DNA of 64,000 nucleotides from NCBI GenBank assembly GCA_038249195.1, contig JBBRWM010000001.1, forward strand, positions 1-64,000, written 5' to 3'. The first letter of the stretch is position 1, and each line of letters opens with the position of its first letter. The notes beneath the pieces were generated by a model, which was not told the origin of the DNA, did not search any database, and saw only the letters and a list, made by a program, of their open reading frames with translations. This DNA comes from JAOUEA01 sp038249195. GTDB lineage: Bacteria > Actinomycetota > UBA4738 > HRBIN12. Position numbers and translations under genes: made by a program. This document shows, piece by piece, positions 35,438 to 43,328 of the stretch.

Positions 35438-36100
35438 TTACGACGCGACGGCCCCGGCCGCGTGGTCGGCCGCGGCCTCACCCGCGACCTCCTCGCCCAG
35501 CTTGTACCGCACGAAGCGCCGCACGACGATGTTCTCCTTGAGCTGGGCGGCGACCTCGTCGAGCAGCTGCTGGACGGTCTTGGAATCGTCCTTCACGAAG
35601 GGCTGCTCCATCAAGACGAGGTCCTTGACGTAGGCGTTCGTCTTTCCCTCCACCATCTTCTCGACCACGTTCTGGGGCTTCCCCGAGCCCTCGGCCTGGG
35701 CCGCGAAGATGCCTTGGACGCGTTCGATCTCGGCCCGAGGAACCTCGTCGCGCGTCACGTACCGAGGTGCCGAGGGGCTCGCGATGTGCAGGGCGATGTC
35801 CTTGACGACCGCCTTGAACTCCGGCGTGTTGGCCACGAAGTCCGTCTCGCTGTTCACCTCGATGAGCACGCCCACGGTGTTGTTGAAGTGCACATAGCTC
35901 TCCACGAGGCCCTGGTTCGCGGAGCGGCCCGCCCGCTTCTCCACCCCCGCCAGACCCTTCTGCCGCAGGTACTCCATGGCCTTGTCGAGATCGCCGCCGG
36001 TTTCGATGAGCGCGTTCTTACAGTCCATCATGCCGGCGCCGGTGGCCTCGCGGAGCTCCTTGACCTGTTGAGCCGTGATCTCGGGCACGAGCTGCCTCAT
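35438..36100 (-). CDS. tsf: Elongation factor Ts (short form)
   Basis: The protein has 220 residues. The start is ITAQQVKELREATGAGMMDCKNAL and the core NNTVGVLIEVNSETDFVANT carries the TDFV motif that binds EF-Tu. It is clearly shorter than the roughly 280-residue E. coli type and resembles the short form with a reduced C-terminal part. It recycles EF-Tu-GDP. Its ATG overlaps the rpsB stop by 4 nt. Confidence 0.95.
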   Translation of the reverse strand: MRQLVPEITAQQVKELREATGAGMMDCKNALIETGGDLDKAMEYLRQKGLAGVEKRAGRSANQGLVESYVHFNNTVGVLIEVNSETDFVANTPEFKAVVKDIALHIASPSAPRYVTRDEVPRAEIERVQGIFAAQAEGSGKPQNVVEKMVEGKTNAYVKDLVLMEQPFVKDDSKTVQQLLDEVAAQLKENIVVRRFVRYKLGEEVAGEAAADHAAGAVAS

Positions 36101-37050
36101 TCCGGGGTCGGCGGCGCGTCGCCGATGGCGGGGGCGTCGACCTCGCCGGGCTCGGTGACGACCTCATCGGCCACCTCCGCGGGCACGAGGGCCTCCTCGG
36201 CCGCGACCTCGCCCGCGGGGTCGTCCGGCTCGAACACGGTGGTGGCGGCGATCTCAGCGGCCGCCTCGGGCGTCGGTGTTTCGTCCACGGCGGCCGGAGC
36301 GGCGGTGGACTTTACCCCGGGAGCCTTGGGCACCACGGATGTCGCCCTCTGGATCATCTCGTCCTTGGCCATGCCGTAGCCCTCCCCGAGGGCGTCGGCG
36401 ATGACCCGGGTCACGAGGTTCACGGCGCGGATCGCGTCGTCGTTGCCGGGGATCACGAAGTCGACCTCGTCGGGGTCGGCGTTCGTGTCGACGATGGCGA
36501 TGACCGGGATGCCGAGCTTGCGGGCCTCGTTCACCGCGATGTGCTCCTTCTTCGTGTCGACCACGAACACCGCGTCCGGCAAGCGTTCCAGGTCCTGGAT
36601 CCCCCCGAGGTTCCGCTCCAGCTTGTCCCGTTCATGACGCAGGCGGATCGCCTCCTTCTTCGGGAGGTAATCCATGGCGCCCGAGCGCTCCATCTCGCGC
36701 AATTCGCGCAGGCGTAGGAGCCGCTTGGAGATGGTGGTGAAGTTCGTGAGCATGCCGCCGAGCCAGCGATGGTTCACGAACGGCATCCCTACCCGGGCCG
36801 CCTGCTCGGCCACGACCTCCTGGGCCTGCTTCTTGGTCCCGATGAACAAGATGATGCCCCGTCGCCGACCCAGCCCCTGGGCGAACGCGTAGGCCTCCTC
36901 GAGCCCCGACAGGGATTTCTCGAGGTCGATGATGTAGATCCCGGAACGCTCCCCGTAGAGGAAGCGGTGCATCTTCGGGTTCCACCGTCGGGTCTGGTGG
37001 CCGAAGTGCACGCCCGCCTCGAGGAGCTCCCGCCTGGTAACGACCGGCAT
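36097..37050 (-). CDS. rpsB: 30S ribosomal protein S2 with acidic C-terminal tail
   Basis: The protein has 317 residues from the ATG at 37050, preceded by GAGGAAAGG. The S2 core has LLEAGVHFGHQTRRWNPKMH, IYIIDLEKSL, FVNHRWLGGMLTNF and VIAIVDTNADPDEVDFVIPGNDDAIRA. After about residue 245 a 70-residue Ala/Glu/Pro/Val tail follows, with no basic residues in its last two thirds. S2 is normally 230-260 residues. A leader of about 125 nt upstream has a TAAGCT box (37184-37189) and GC-rich stems that may be regulatory. Confidence 0.96.
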   Translation of the reverse strand: MPVVTRRELLEAGVHFGHQTRRWNPKMHRFLYGERSGIYIIDLEKSLSGLEEAYAFAQGLGRRRGIILFIGTKKQAQEVVAEQAARVGMPFVNHRWLGGMLTNFTTISKRLLRLRELREMERSGAMDYLPKKEAIRLRHERDKLERNLGGIQDLERLPDAVFVVDTKKEHIAVNEARKLGIPVIAIVDTNADPDEVDFVIPGNDDAIRAVNLVTRVIADALGEGYGMAKDEMIQRATSVVPKAPGVKSTAAPAAVDETPTPEAAAEIAATTVFEPDDPAGEVAAEEALVPAEVADEVVTEPGEVDAPAIGDAPPTPE

Positions 37051-37217
37051 GGAGCGGTTCCTTTCCTCGGTTTTCGTCCTCCGCCCGGATCTTCCCGTCG
37101 CCGGCCCGGCCTCGCGGCGCGGGACCCCGGCGATGCGGTCCTCGGACGTGTGAGCTCGGCGCGCGAACGCGCCGGCGGCGGGCAGCTTAGCAGCGCGGGC
37201 GCGGCGCGAGCGTGGCC

Positions 37218-38168
37218 TCAGCGCCGCCGGCGTGCCGGCCGCTCCTTCACGGGAGCCTCCGGGACCTCCTCGGCGACGGACAGGTAGCGGAACGCGAACG
37301 CGGCCAGGAAGATCACCTGAACGAGGTTCACCACGATCGCGAACGCCCACGCGCCGACGGTTGGATTCACCCCGACGAGCTTGCCGGGCAGGCCCGGAAC
37401 CACGGAGATGACGATGGCGGGGATGACGTAGATGGCAGCGAACGCGAGGTTCCCCGCCCCGGGCATGCGGCCGGCGCGGATCGACTTGCCCAGGGACTCC
37501 GGCATCCCGCGGTGCTCGGAGGCCGCGATGACGGGCGCGAACACGAGCAGGTAGAGCGCGGCGACGAGCGCGCCGATCTGCAGGAGCAACCCGATGCCGC
37601 CGCCCAGGATCTGCACGAAGATGCTGGAGATCGTGAGGATGAACATGTCCGTGATGCCCACGGCCAGGGTGGTGGGGATGATGCGCACACCCCGGCGAAA
37701 CACCGCGGCGCTCACGCGATCCTCGTCGAGCTTCTGCACGATCGCCACCGTCAGGAAGCTGAGGATCAACGCTCGGAAGATCACGAACGCCACCAGCATG
37801 ACCAGGCCCGCTTGCGCACCGAACAGGGCGGTGGCGAGCCCGCCGTCGAAGACGGTGCCGATCGGGGGCACCGCCAACGCGCTGCCCATCACCGAGAACG
37901 GCCCCTGGAATCCGAGCGCAACGACGGCGGCCCACTCCACCAGCAGGATGAGGGGCACCGCGACGACGAGGGCGGGCGTGGACACCACGGCGATGAGTCC
38001 CCTCCAGAAGGAGGCCGGGATCTTCGGCATGGACGTCGCCACACGCGGCCGAGGCGCGAGGAGATTCCCGAGCAGGCCTCGGCGCGGGGCGGCCACCTCG
38101 GCCGAGCCGTCGTCGGACCGCGGCGCTCGGTAGGTGCTTGGCGGACGCTTCGGGTTCTTGTTCGTCAT
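37218..38168 (-). CDS. Multi-pass membrane protein of unknown function
   Basis: The protein has 316 residues. A 45-residue basic, proline-rich cytoplasmic N-terminus is followed by six or seven hydrophobic segments from about residue 55 to 295, and then a basic tail (KERPARRRR). The middle segment VIAASEHRGMPESLGKSIRAG resembles the loop of DUF-type actinobacterial membrane proteins with a glycerophosphoryl-diester-phosphodiesterase-like membrane domain. I do not recognise a specific family. Its ATG overlaps the stop of the propeller gene, so the two are co-translated and probably act together at the envelope. Confidence 0.65.
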   Translation of the reverse strand: MTNKNPKRPPSTYRAPRSDDGSAEVAAPRRGLLGNLLAPRPRVATSMPKIPASFWRGLIAVVSTPALVVAVPLILLVEWAAVVALGFQGPFSVMGSALAVPPIGTVFDGGLATALFGAQAGLVMLVAFVIFRALILSFLTVAIVQKLDEDRVSAAVFRRGVRIIPTTLAVGITDMFILTISSIFVQILGGGIGLLLQIGALVAALYLLVFAPVIAASEHRGMPESLGKSIRAGRMPGAGNLAFAAIYVIPAIVISVVPGLPGKLVGVNPTVGAWAFAIVVNLVQVIFLAAFAFRYLSVAEEVPEAPVKERPARRRR

Positions 38169-39631
38169 CCCTCGGGCTCACCGTCGTCGTCCACGAGGAT
38201 GAACGCGGGGCCCATGCGCCGTCCCAGCATGTTGCCTGCCAGGAGCACGAGCACCACGAACGGCACCGCCACGATGGCGAAGTTCCGCACGATGATCGCG
38301 GGGTTAGCCACCGTCGGCGAAACGACGTCGACGAGCGAACCGGCAGGATCGGTGGCGAACGCCTCGAGGCCCGCGGCGGGCCCGCCCCGCACCCCGAGGA
38401 TCCGCTCGGGCGTGGGAAGGAGCCAGCGCAACGGGCCGCTCCCGTCGCCGCTGTCCCACTCCAGGTGACCGTCCGTCGTTCGGATCGCGACGAGCCGACC
38501 TTCATCCGTCGCGACGAGGACATGGTCCCCCGCCACGACCGGCCAGCCGCGCGGCGTGACGGCGTTCAGGGCGAAGTCCCAGGTCCGGGTACCGTCGGCG
38601 ACGTCCAGCCGGTACAGCTGGCCGTTGACGTCGAGCGCGTACAGGGCACCCCCCGACGTTGCCGGCCCCGCCTGCGGATACAGGGGCGCGTTGAGGCGGG
38701 CGCTCCACACCTCCGTGCCTCCTCGAAGATCGATCGCGCGGACGGTCGTGTCCGTGAAACCGGCGAAGACGCGTCCCTCGGCGATAGCGATGCCCGACAC
38801 CAGCCCCGCGGCCGGCGGCTTGAACGACCAGACCTGGCTTCCGTCAGAGCGATCCAGCGCGACCACGGTGGGCGCAGCCCGCGCGTCGCCCGCTACCCCC
38901 GCCACCACAAGATCGCCCGCGGCGGCCACGGATGAGAGCAGCTCTCCGCCCACCCCTACCTTCCACGAGATCCGTCCGGTGGCGAGCTCGATCGCATAGA
39001 TCGTGCCGGCATCGGTCCCCACCAGAGCGAGCCCGCCCGCGACGGTGACGCCGGTCTTGCTGACGTCGTCGAGCTCGACGGGATCCCACAGCGGCTTCTG
39101 GGTGCGCAGGTCGAACGCGGCCAGGTGGGAGTCGACGGGCCCAGTAGATGGCGCGGGGCTCGGCCCCGAGGGGGTGGGGGTCGAGGGGCTCGCCCCTGGC
39201 TCGGAGCCGGCGAACCCCTCGGTGAACAGGACCACCTGGCGACCCGCGACCTCCCCGATGGCGGGGGGCGCCGGCGGTCCGAACGCGCGCACGACCGAGA
39301 ACGAGGACCCGCCCGTGGCGAGATCGAATCCGACGACGTGCTCGGGGGCCACGGTCACGACCCGGTCGCCCGCGAGGACGGCGGCCGAGAGCCCGTAGCG
39401 GCCGCCCGGCCCCGCGAGCGGAGCTGACGCGGTCCATTCGGTCGTGAACGGGGGACCGGCGGCGGTGGCGACGGCCCCTGCATGCTCCGCTCCCCCCTGG
39501 AACTGAGTCCATCCGGCGACCTGCGCCGAAGCGGGGCCCGCGAGCGCGAGCAGGTACGCGGAGGCCGCGGAGCCGAGGATGGCGGCGCGCCGGAAGCGAC
39601 GGTGGTTCGAGGAAGGGAGGATGGCGTTCAA
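38165..39631 (-). CDS. Exported PQQ-like beta-propeller protein with C-terminal membrane anchor
   Basis: The protein has 488 residues from a TTG. A signal peptide (FRRAAILGSAASAYLLALAGPASAQ) leads into repeats with the W-x-F/W-A blades of PQQ or BamB-like propellers, such as GRISWKVGVGGELL, GSQVWSFKPPAAG, GTEVWSARLNAPL and GTRTWDFALNAV. A Ser/Pro/Thr linker sits near 140-160. A C-terminal helix (about 447-470) anchors the protein with the propeller outside. The role could be scaffolding or ligand sensing. It is coupled to the membrane protein downstream. Confidence 0.72.
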   Translation of the reverse strand: MNAILPSSNHRRFRRAAILGSAASAYLLALAGPASAQVAGWTQFQGGAEHAGAVATAAGPPFTTEWTASAPLAGPGGRYGLSAAVLAGDRVVTVAPEHVVGFDLATGGSSFSVVRAFGPPAPPAIGEVAGRQVVLFTEGFAGSEPGASPSTPTPSGPSPAPSTGPVDSHLAAFDLRTQKPLWDPVELDDVSKTGVTVAGGLALVGTDAGTIYAIELATGRISWKVGVGGELLSSVAAAGDLVVAGVAGDARAAPTVVALDRSDGSQVWSFKPPAAGLVSGIAIAEGRVFAGFTDTTVRAIDLRGGTEVWSARLNAPLYPQAGPATSGGALYALDVNGQLYRLDVADGTRTWDFALNAVTPRGWPVVAGDHVLVATDEGRLVAIRTTDGHLEWDSGDGSGPLRWLLPTPERILGVRGGPAAGLEAFATDPAGSLVDVVSPTVANPAIIVRNFAIVAVPFVVLVLLAGNMLGRRMGPAFILVDDDGEPEG

Positions 39632-39699
39632 GGCCGCGCCATTCTAGGGGGTCGGACGCGCGGCGCCCCGACGAGCGCGGCCCGTGTGCGGGGGGTGGG

Positions 39700-40203
39700 T
39701 CAGATGGGCGCCAACCGGATGAAGGAGCCGACATCCAAGGGGACGAGGAAGAGCATCGGATCGACGTAGGCGCCGTCCAGCCGGGCGCCCAGATGCAGGC
39801 TATCGACGGTGTCGCCCGGGTGGCCCGACCCCGACAACGCGATCGGCTGCCCCGCCGTGACCTGGTCGCCCACGTGAACGAGCGACGCGGCAACCCACGA
39901 GTAGGTCGACGACAGGCCTTGCGGGTGTAAGAGCGTGACGAACAGGTTGCCTCCGACGGGCCCGGCGAACGTGACCGTCCCGTCGGCCACCGCCCGAACG
40001 ACCGTTCCCACCGGGACCGCGATGTCGATGCCACGATGGCCGGCGCCGTACGTGAAGGCGGGCGGATCGTAGCCGCGGACGACCGGGCCGACCACCGGCC
40101 ACATCCACTCCCCCGCGGCCGCGGCGGACGGCATCGGCGTCAGGAGGCCACTCAGGAACAACGCGCCGACGAGGGCCCAACCGGCGATACGGTGCGATCG
40201 CAT
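39700..40203 (-). CDS. Secreted M23-family peptidase (LytM-type)
   Basis: The protein has 167 residues. A signal peptide (about residues 1-30) precedes the zinc-peptidase domain. His56 and Asp60 in AGHRGIDIA and the SLHLGARLDG HxH segment are the zinc and catalytic motifs. Such enzymes cut peptidoglycan cross-bridges or activate amidases. The placement between the whiG-type sigma gene and rpsB is conserved in actinobacteria. A TAGCGT box 6 nt before the ATG suggests a leaderless transcript. Confidence 0.88.
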   Translation of the reverse strand: MRSHRIAGWALVGALFLSGLLTPMPSAAAAGEWMWPVVGPVVRGYDPPAFTYGAGHRGIDIAVPVGTVVRAVADGTVTFAGPVGGNLFVTLLHPQGLSSTYSWVAASLVHVGDQVTAGQPIALSGSGHPGDTVDSLHLGARLDGAYVDPMLFLVPLDVGSFIRLAPI

Positions 40204-40209
40204 GGTCGG

Positions 40210-40215
40210 ACGCTA
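40210..40215 (-). promoter_or_regulatory. Putative leaderless -10 box for the M23 peptidase (TAGCGT)
   Basis: TAGCGT on the minus strand ends 6 nt before the ATG. No Shine-Dalgarno sequence intervenes, and no clear -35 box is visible. Confidence 0.4.
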
Positions 40216-40301
40216 CCCATGGCGCGGAGCCACGACCGTGATCGGGCTCACATCCGGGGACGATCCCTTCTGCGGGAGCCCGACTCGCCGCTGGGCGGGG
40301 A

Positions 40302-41174
40302 TCAGTCGTACTCGGAGAGTTGGCCCCGCAGGCTGCCGACCGCCTTCGTGTGGATCTGGCACACGCGGGACTCGGTCACGCCCAGGATCTCGCCGATCTC
40401 CGCGAGCGTGAGCCCTTCGAAGTAGTAGAGGGTCACGACGATCTTCTCCCGTTCGGAGAGCGAGTTCACGGCCGCGGCCAGGAGCCCGCGGGTCTCCTGC
40501 GACTCCACGCCGGAGGTCGGATCGACCCCCTTGTCGGCAAGGGTGTCGATCAACGACACCTGCTCACCGCGGTCCGCCCCCACCGAGACCAGTTCGTCCA
40601 GCGCGAGCACGGAGACGAACGAGATCTGCGACACGACGTCGTGGAGCTCGCGCAACGAGATCCCCAGTCGCTCCGCCATCTCCTTCTCGCTGGGCTGGCG
40701 CTTCAACATAGCTTCGAGATCCGTGTGGGCCTTGTCGATCTCCCGCGCCTTGAACCGCACGGAGCGCGGGACCCAGTCCATGGCACGAAGCTCATCGATG
40801 ATGGCGCCCTTGATGCGCGGGATCGCGTACGTCTCGAACTTGTTGCCGCGCCCCGGTTCGAACTTGGTGAGCGCATCGATCAGCCCGAACATGCCGTAGC
40901 TGACGAGATCGGCTTGCTCGACGCTGGCGGGCAGCCCCGTGGCCACCCGGCTCGCGACGTATTTCACGAGGGGTGCGTAGTGCAGGATCAGCTTCTCCCG
41001 GGCCTCGATCGACCCCGTGCTCTTGAACTGATGCCAGTGTCGGCCGAGCTCATCGTCGACGTGCGGCGGCACCGTGATCGTGTGGTCGAAGTCCGGCTTC
41101 ACCTTGGCGTTGGCCTTCGTCTTGGCGGCCGGCTTGGCGGCGGTTTTCGTGGCAGTCTTCTTCGCAGTCGCCAC
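40302..41174 (-). CDS. whiG: FliA/WhiG-type sigma factor
   Basis: The protein has 290 residues from a GTG one base after the xerC stop. A Lys/Ala/Thr-rich N-terminus of about 25 residues (KKTATKTAAKPAAKTK) is unusual. Sigma region 2 has QADLVSYGMFGLIDALTKFEP and FETYAIPRIKGAIIDELRAMD. Region 3 has KRQPSEKEMAERLGISLREL. Region 4 has LSEREKIVVTLYYFEGLTLAE and ESRVCQIHTKAVGSLR. WhiG controls sporulation in Streptomyces and FliA controls motility elsewhere. No flagellar or sporulation genes lie here, so the regulon is unknown. Confidence 0.9.
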   Translation of the reverse strand: MATAKKTATKTAAKPAAKTKANAKVKPDFDHTITVPPHVDDELGRHWHQFKSTGSIEAREKLILHYAPLVKYVASRVATGLPASVEQADLVSYGMFGLIDALTKFEPGRGNKFETYAIPRIKGAIIDELRAMDWVPRSVRFKAREIDKAHTDLEAMLKRQPSEKEMAERLGISLRELHDVVSQISFVSVLALDELVSVGADRGEQVSLIDTLADKGVDPTSGVESQETRGLLAAAVNSLSEREKIVVTLYYFEGLTLAEIGEILGVTESRVCQIHTKAVGSLRGQLSEYD

Positions 41175-41175
41175 G

Positions 41176-42123
41176 TCAGGCCCTCGGATGGGCGCGCTCG
41201 TAGGCCTCGAAGAGCCGGGAGCGAGACACGTGCGTGTACCGCTGCGTGGTTGCCACGCTCGCGTGTCCCAGAAGTTCCTGTACCGCTCGGATGTCAGCTC
41301 CCCCTTCGAGCAGGTGCGTCGCGAACGAATGCCGCAGGGTGTGCGGGCTGACCCGACGACCCGGCAGCAGCGTACCGCCATATCGTCCCACCATCGAACG
41401 CATGTCGCGGCTGCTGAAGGGATTCTTCTTGCGGTTGAAAAACAGGTGTGCGGACCCCGGCCGTGCCATGGAAGGACGTCCGTCTCGCAGGTAGGACTCC
41501 AGCGCCGCCACCGCGAAGTCCGACATCGGGACCTCGCGTTCCTTGTTGCCCTTGCCCTGGACCCTCACCCGCGCCCTCCCAAGATCGATCCGCTCGAGCG
41601 TGAGCGAGGCCACCTCGCCCGCGCGCAAGCCGGACCCGTAGAGGAGCTCCAAGACCGCACGATCGCGCAGCGCCACGGCGTGTTCCGCGGGGGCAACCGG
41701 CTCACCGGGCTGCGAGGCCGGCGCCTCGGCGAGCGCCGACGCCTCACCCGCCCGCAGGACGGTCGGCAATCGGTTCACCACCTTGGGCCGGCCGAGCAGC
41801 ACCGAGGGATCTTCGGGGAGCCGACCCTCCGCCACGGCCCACCGGTAGAACGTGTGGACCGCCCCCACCCGCCTGGCGATGGATGCGCGAGCGTAGCCTA
41901 GCGTCAGCTGCTGGGCCAGGAACCGACGCAGCAAGGGGTAGGACGTCGCCAGCAGTGAGGAGCCCGAGCGAGCCAGGAACGTCCCCAGTTGCCGCAGGTC
42001 CCGCCGGTACGCCTCCACGGTGTGGGGGGACAGACGCCGCTCGAAACGCAGGTGATCCGCGAAGGCCTCCACCAACGCCTCCTCGCCTGAGGGAAGTTCG
42101 GGGTGCACCGCGGATCCTCCCAT
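41176..42123 (-). CDS. xerC: Tyrosine recombinase XerC
   Basis: The protein has 315 residues from the ATG at 42123. The N-terminal SAM-like domain has FADHLRFERRLSPHTVEAYR. The catalytic domain has Arg in GSGLRAGEVASL, Lys in VQGKGNKEREVP, the HxxR box in HTLRHSFATHLLEGG, and the late His and Tyr nucleophile in LLGHASVATTQRYTHVS. It resolves chromosome dimers with XerD at dif. It lies between dprA and the sigma gene, as in many actinobacteria. A small duplication-like stretch (APASQPGEPVAPAEHAV) lengthens one loop. Confidence 0.92.
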   Translation of the reverse strand: MGGSAVHPELPSGEEALVEAFADHLRFERRLSPHTVEAYRRDLRQLGTFLARSGSSLLATSYPLLRRFLAQQLTLGYARASIARRVGAVHTFYRWAVAEGRLPEDPSVLLGRPKVVNRLPTVLRAGEASALAEAPASQPGEPVAPAEHAVALRDRAVLELLYGSGLRAGEVASLTLERIDLGRARVRVQGKGNKEREVPMSDFAVAALESYLRDGRPSMARPGSAHLFFNRKKNPFSSRDMRSMVGRYGGTLLPGRRVSPHTLRHSFATHLLEGGADIRAVQELLGHASVATTQRYTHVSRSRLFEAYERAHPRA

Positions 42124-42208
42124 CGCGTCCGTCGCCGGACCCCTCGGCCCGCGCGGGCCCTGTGTAGCAGCCACCGATGACGGGTGCAAGGAAGCTGAAG
42201 GCAGGGGG

Positions 42209-43321
42209 CTACTCGGGAGCCTCGGCCGAGGCCGCCGACGAGGCGAGACGACGCTCGTAGCGACCCCCGAGGACCCGCACGAGGCCTCGGAGCTCGAGGC
42301 CCAGCAAGGCGGTGATCGCCTGCGGGGTGGATAGGTCCGCTCGGCGAGCCACCGCATCGGGGAGGGCCGGCTCGACGAGGGTCTCGAAGATGCGACGTTC
42401 GTCCGGGGGAAGATCGGGCGGAGGCTCGAGCGCGATGCGGGCCGCCACCCCAAGATCCGCCAGCAGATCGTCGGCCCCCCGGACCATGGTGGCGCCCTCA
42501 CGGATGAGTTCGAGCGGCGTTTCCGACAGCGGGCTCGTCACGGGCCCCGGGATCGCGAAGACATCGCGACCCAGATCCAGGGCGTGGTCAACGGAGATGC
42601 GGGACCCACTCTTCGCGGCGCCCTCGACCACGACCATGGCCGCCGAGAGCGCCGCGATGATGCGGTTGCGCGCGGGGAAGTGACGGGGTTCGGCGGCCGT
42701 TCCCGGCGGGTATTCGGAGACCACCGTGCCGGCGGCCTCGATCCGCGCGAGCATCTCGCGCTTCGAGGGCGGATAGAAGACGTCGATGCCCGAGCCGAGC
42801 ACGGCCACGGTGGGGCCGGGCGCGGCGAGCGCGCCCCGGTGCGACGCCGCGTCGATCCCGTTCGCCGCCCCGCTCACCACCGCCACGCCCGCCCCGGCGA
42901 GGCGCCGGCCGAGGTCGAAGGCGATGTCCCGCCCCGCGCTCGAGCAGACCCGGGAGCCCACCACGGCGACGCGAAGATCCCCGGCGCGAAGGCGTTGGCC
43001 CCGCACGAACAGCCAGCCGGGAGGGTCCGCGAGAAGGTCGTTCAGCTCGGCCGGGTACTCCGGGTCGCCGTTGGCGAGGAACCGTGCGCTGCAGCGCTTC
43101 AGCTTATCCGTGACCTCGTCCGGATCGACCTCGGATGCCCACGATCGATCGGACGCGCTGCCGGCTTGGCCCCGCTGGATGGCGCGCAGACTCGCCGCCG
43201 CCGTGCCCTCGCCCCAGGCCAGCTTGAACAGGGTACGCGGCGTGATCCCGCGCAGGCACGAGAGCGTGAGTAGCGCGAGGCGTCCCCGGGGGCCGTCCGC
43301 GAACCCCGGCGGCCACCCCAT
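42209..43321 (-). CDS. dprA: DNA-processing protein DprA
   Basis: The protein has 370 residues from the ATG at 43321; a GTG at 43339, overlapping comM, is an alternative. The Rossmann-like core has LRVAVVGSRVCSSAGRDIAF, VVSGAANGIDAASHRGAL, VFYPPSKREML and SEYPPGTAAEPRHFPARNRI. The C-terminal part has a winged-helix-like segment (LSTPQAITALLGLELRGLV). DprA loads RecA on incoming single strands during transformation. It follows comM directly, so the pair is probably co-expressed. Confidence 0.93.
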   Translation of the reverse strand: MGWPPGFADGPRGRLALLTLSCLRGITPRTLFKLAWGEGTAAASLRAIQRGQAGSASDRSWASEVDPDEVTDKLKRCSARFLANGDPEYPAELNDLLADPPGWLFVRGQRLRAGDLRVAVVGSRVCSSAGRDIAFDLGRRLAGAGVAVVSGAANGIDAASHRGALAAPGPTVAVLGSGIDVFYPPSKREMLARIEAAGTVVSEYPPGTAAEPRHFPARNRIIAALSAAMVVVEGAAKSGSRISVDHALDLGRDVFAIPGPVTSPLSETPLELIREGATMVRGADDLLADLGVAARIALEPPPDLPPDERRIFETLVEPALPDAVARRADLSTPQAITALLGLELRGLVRVLGGRYERRLASSAASAEAPE

Positions 43322-43328
43322 CCGCGCG

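Noticed and set aside
36097..38523. 808-residue frame extending rpsB upstream
   Set aside because: The S2 family start is at 37050 with a good RBS. The upstream part is antisense-like sequence across the membrane-protein gene.
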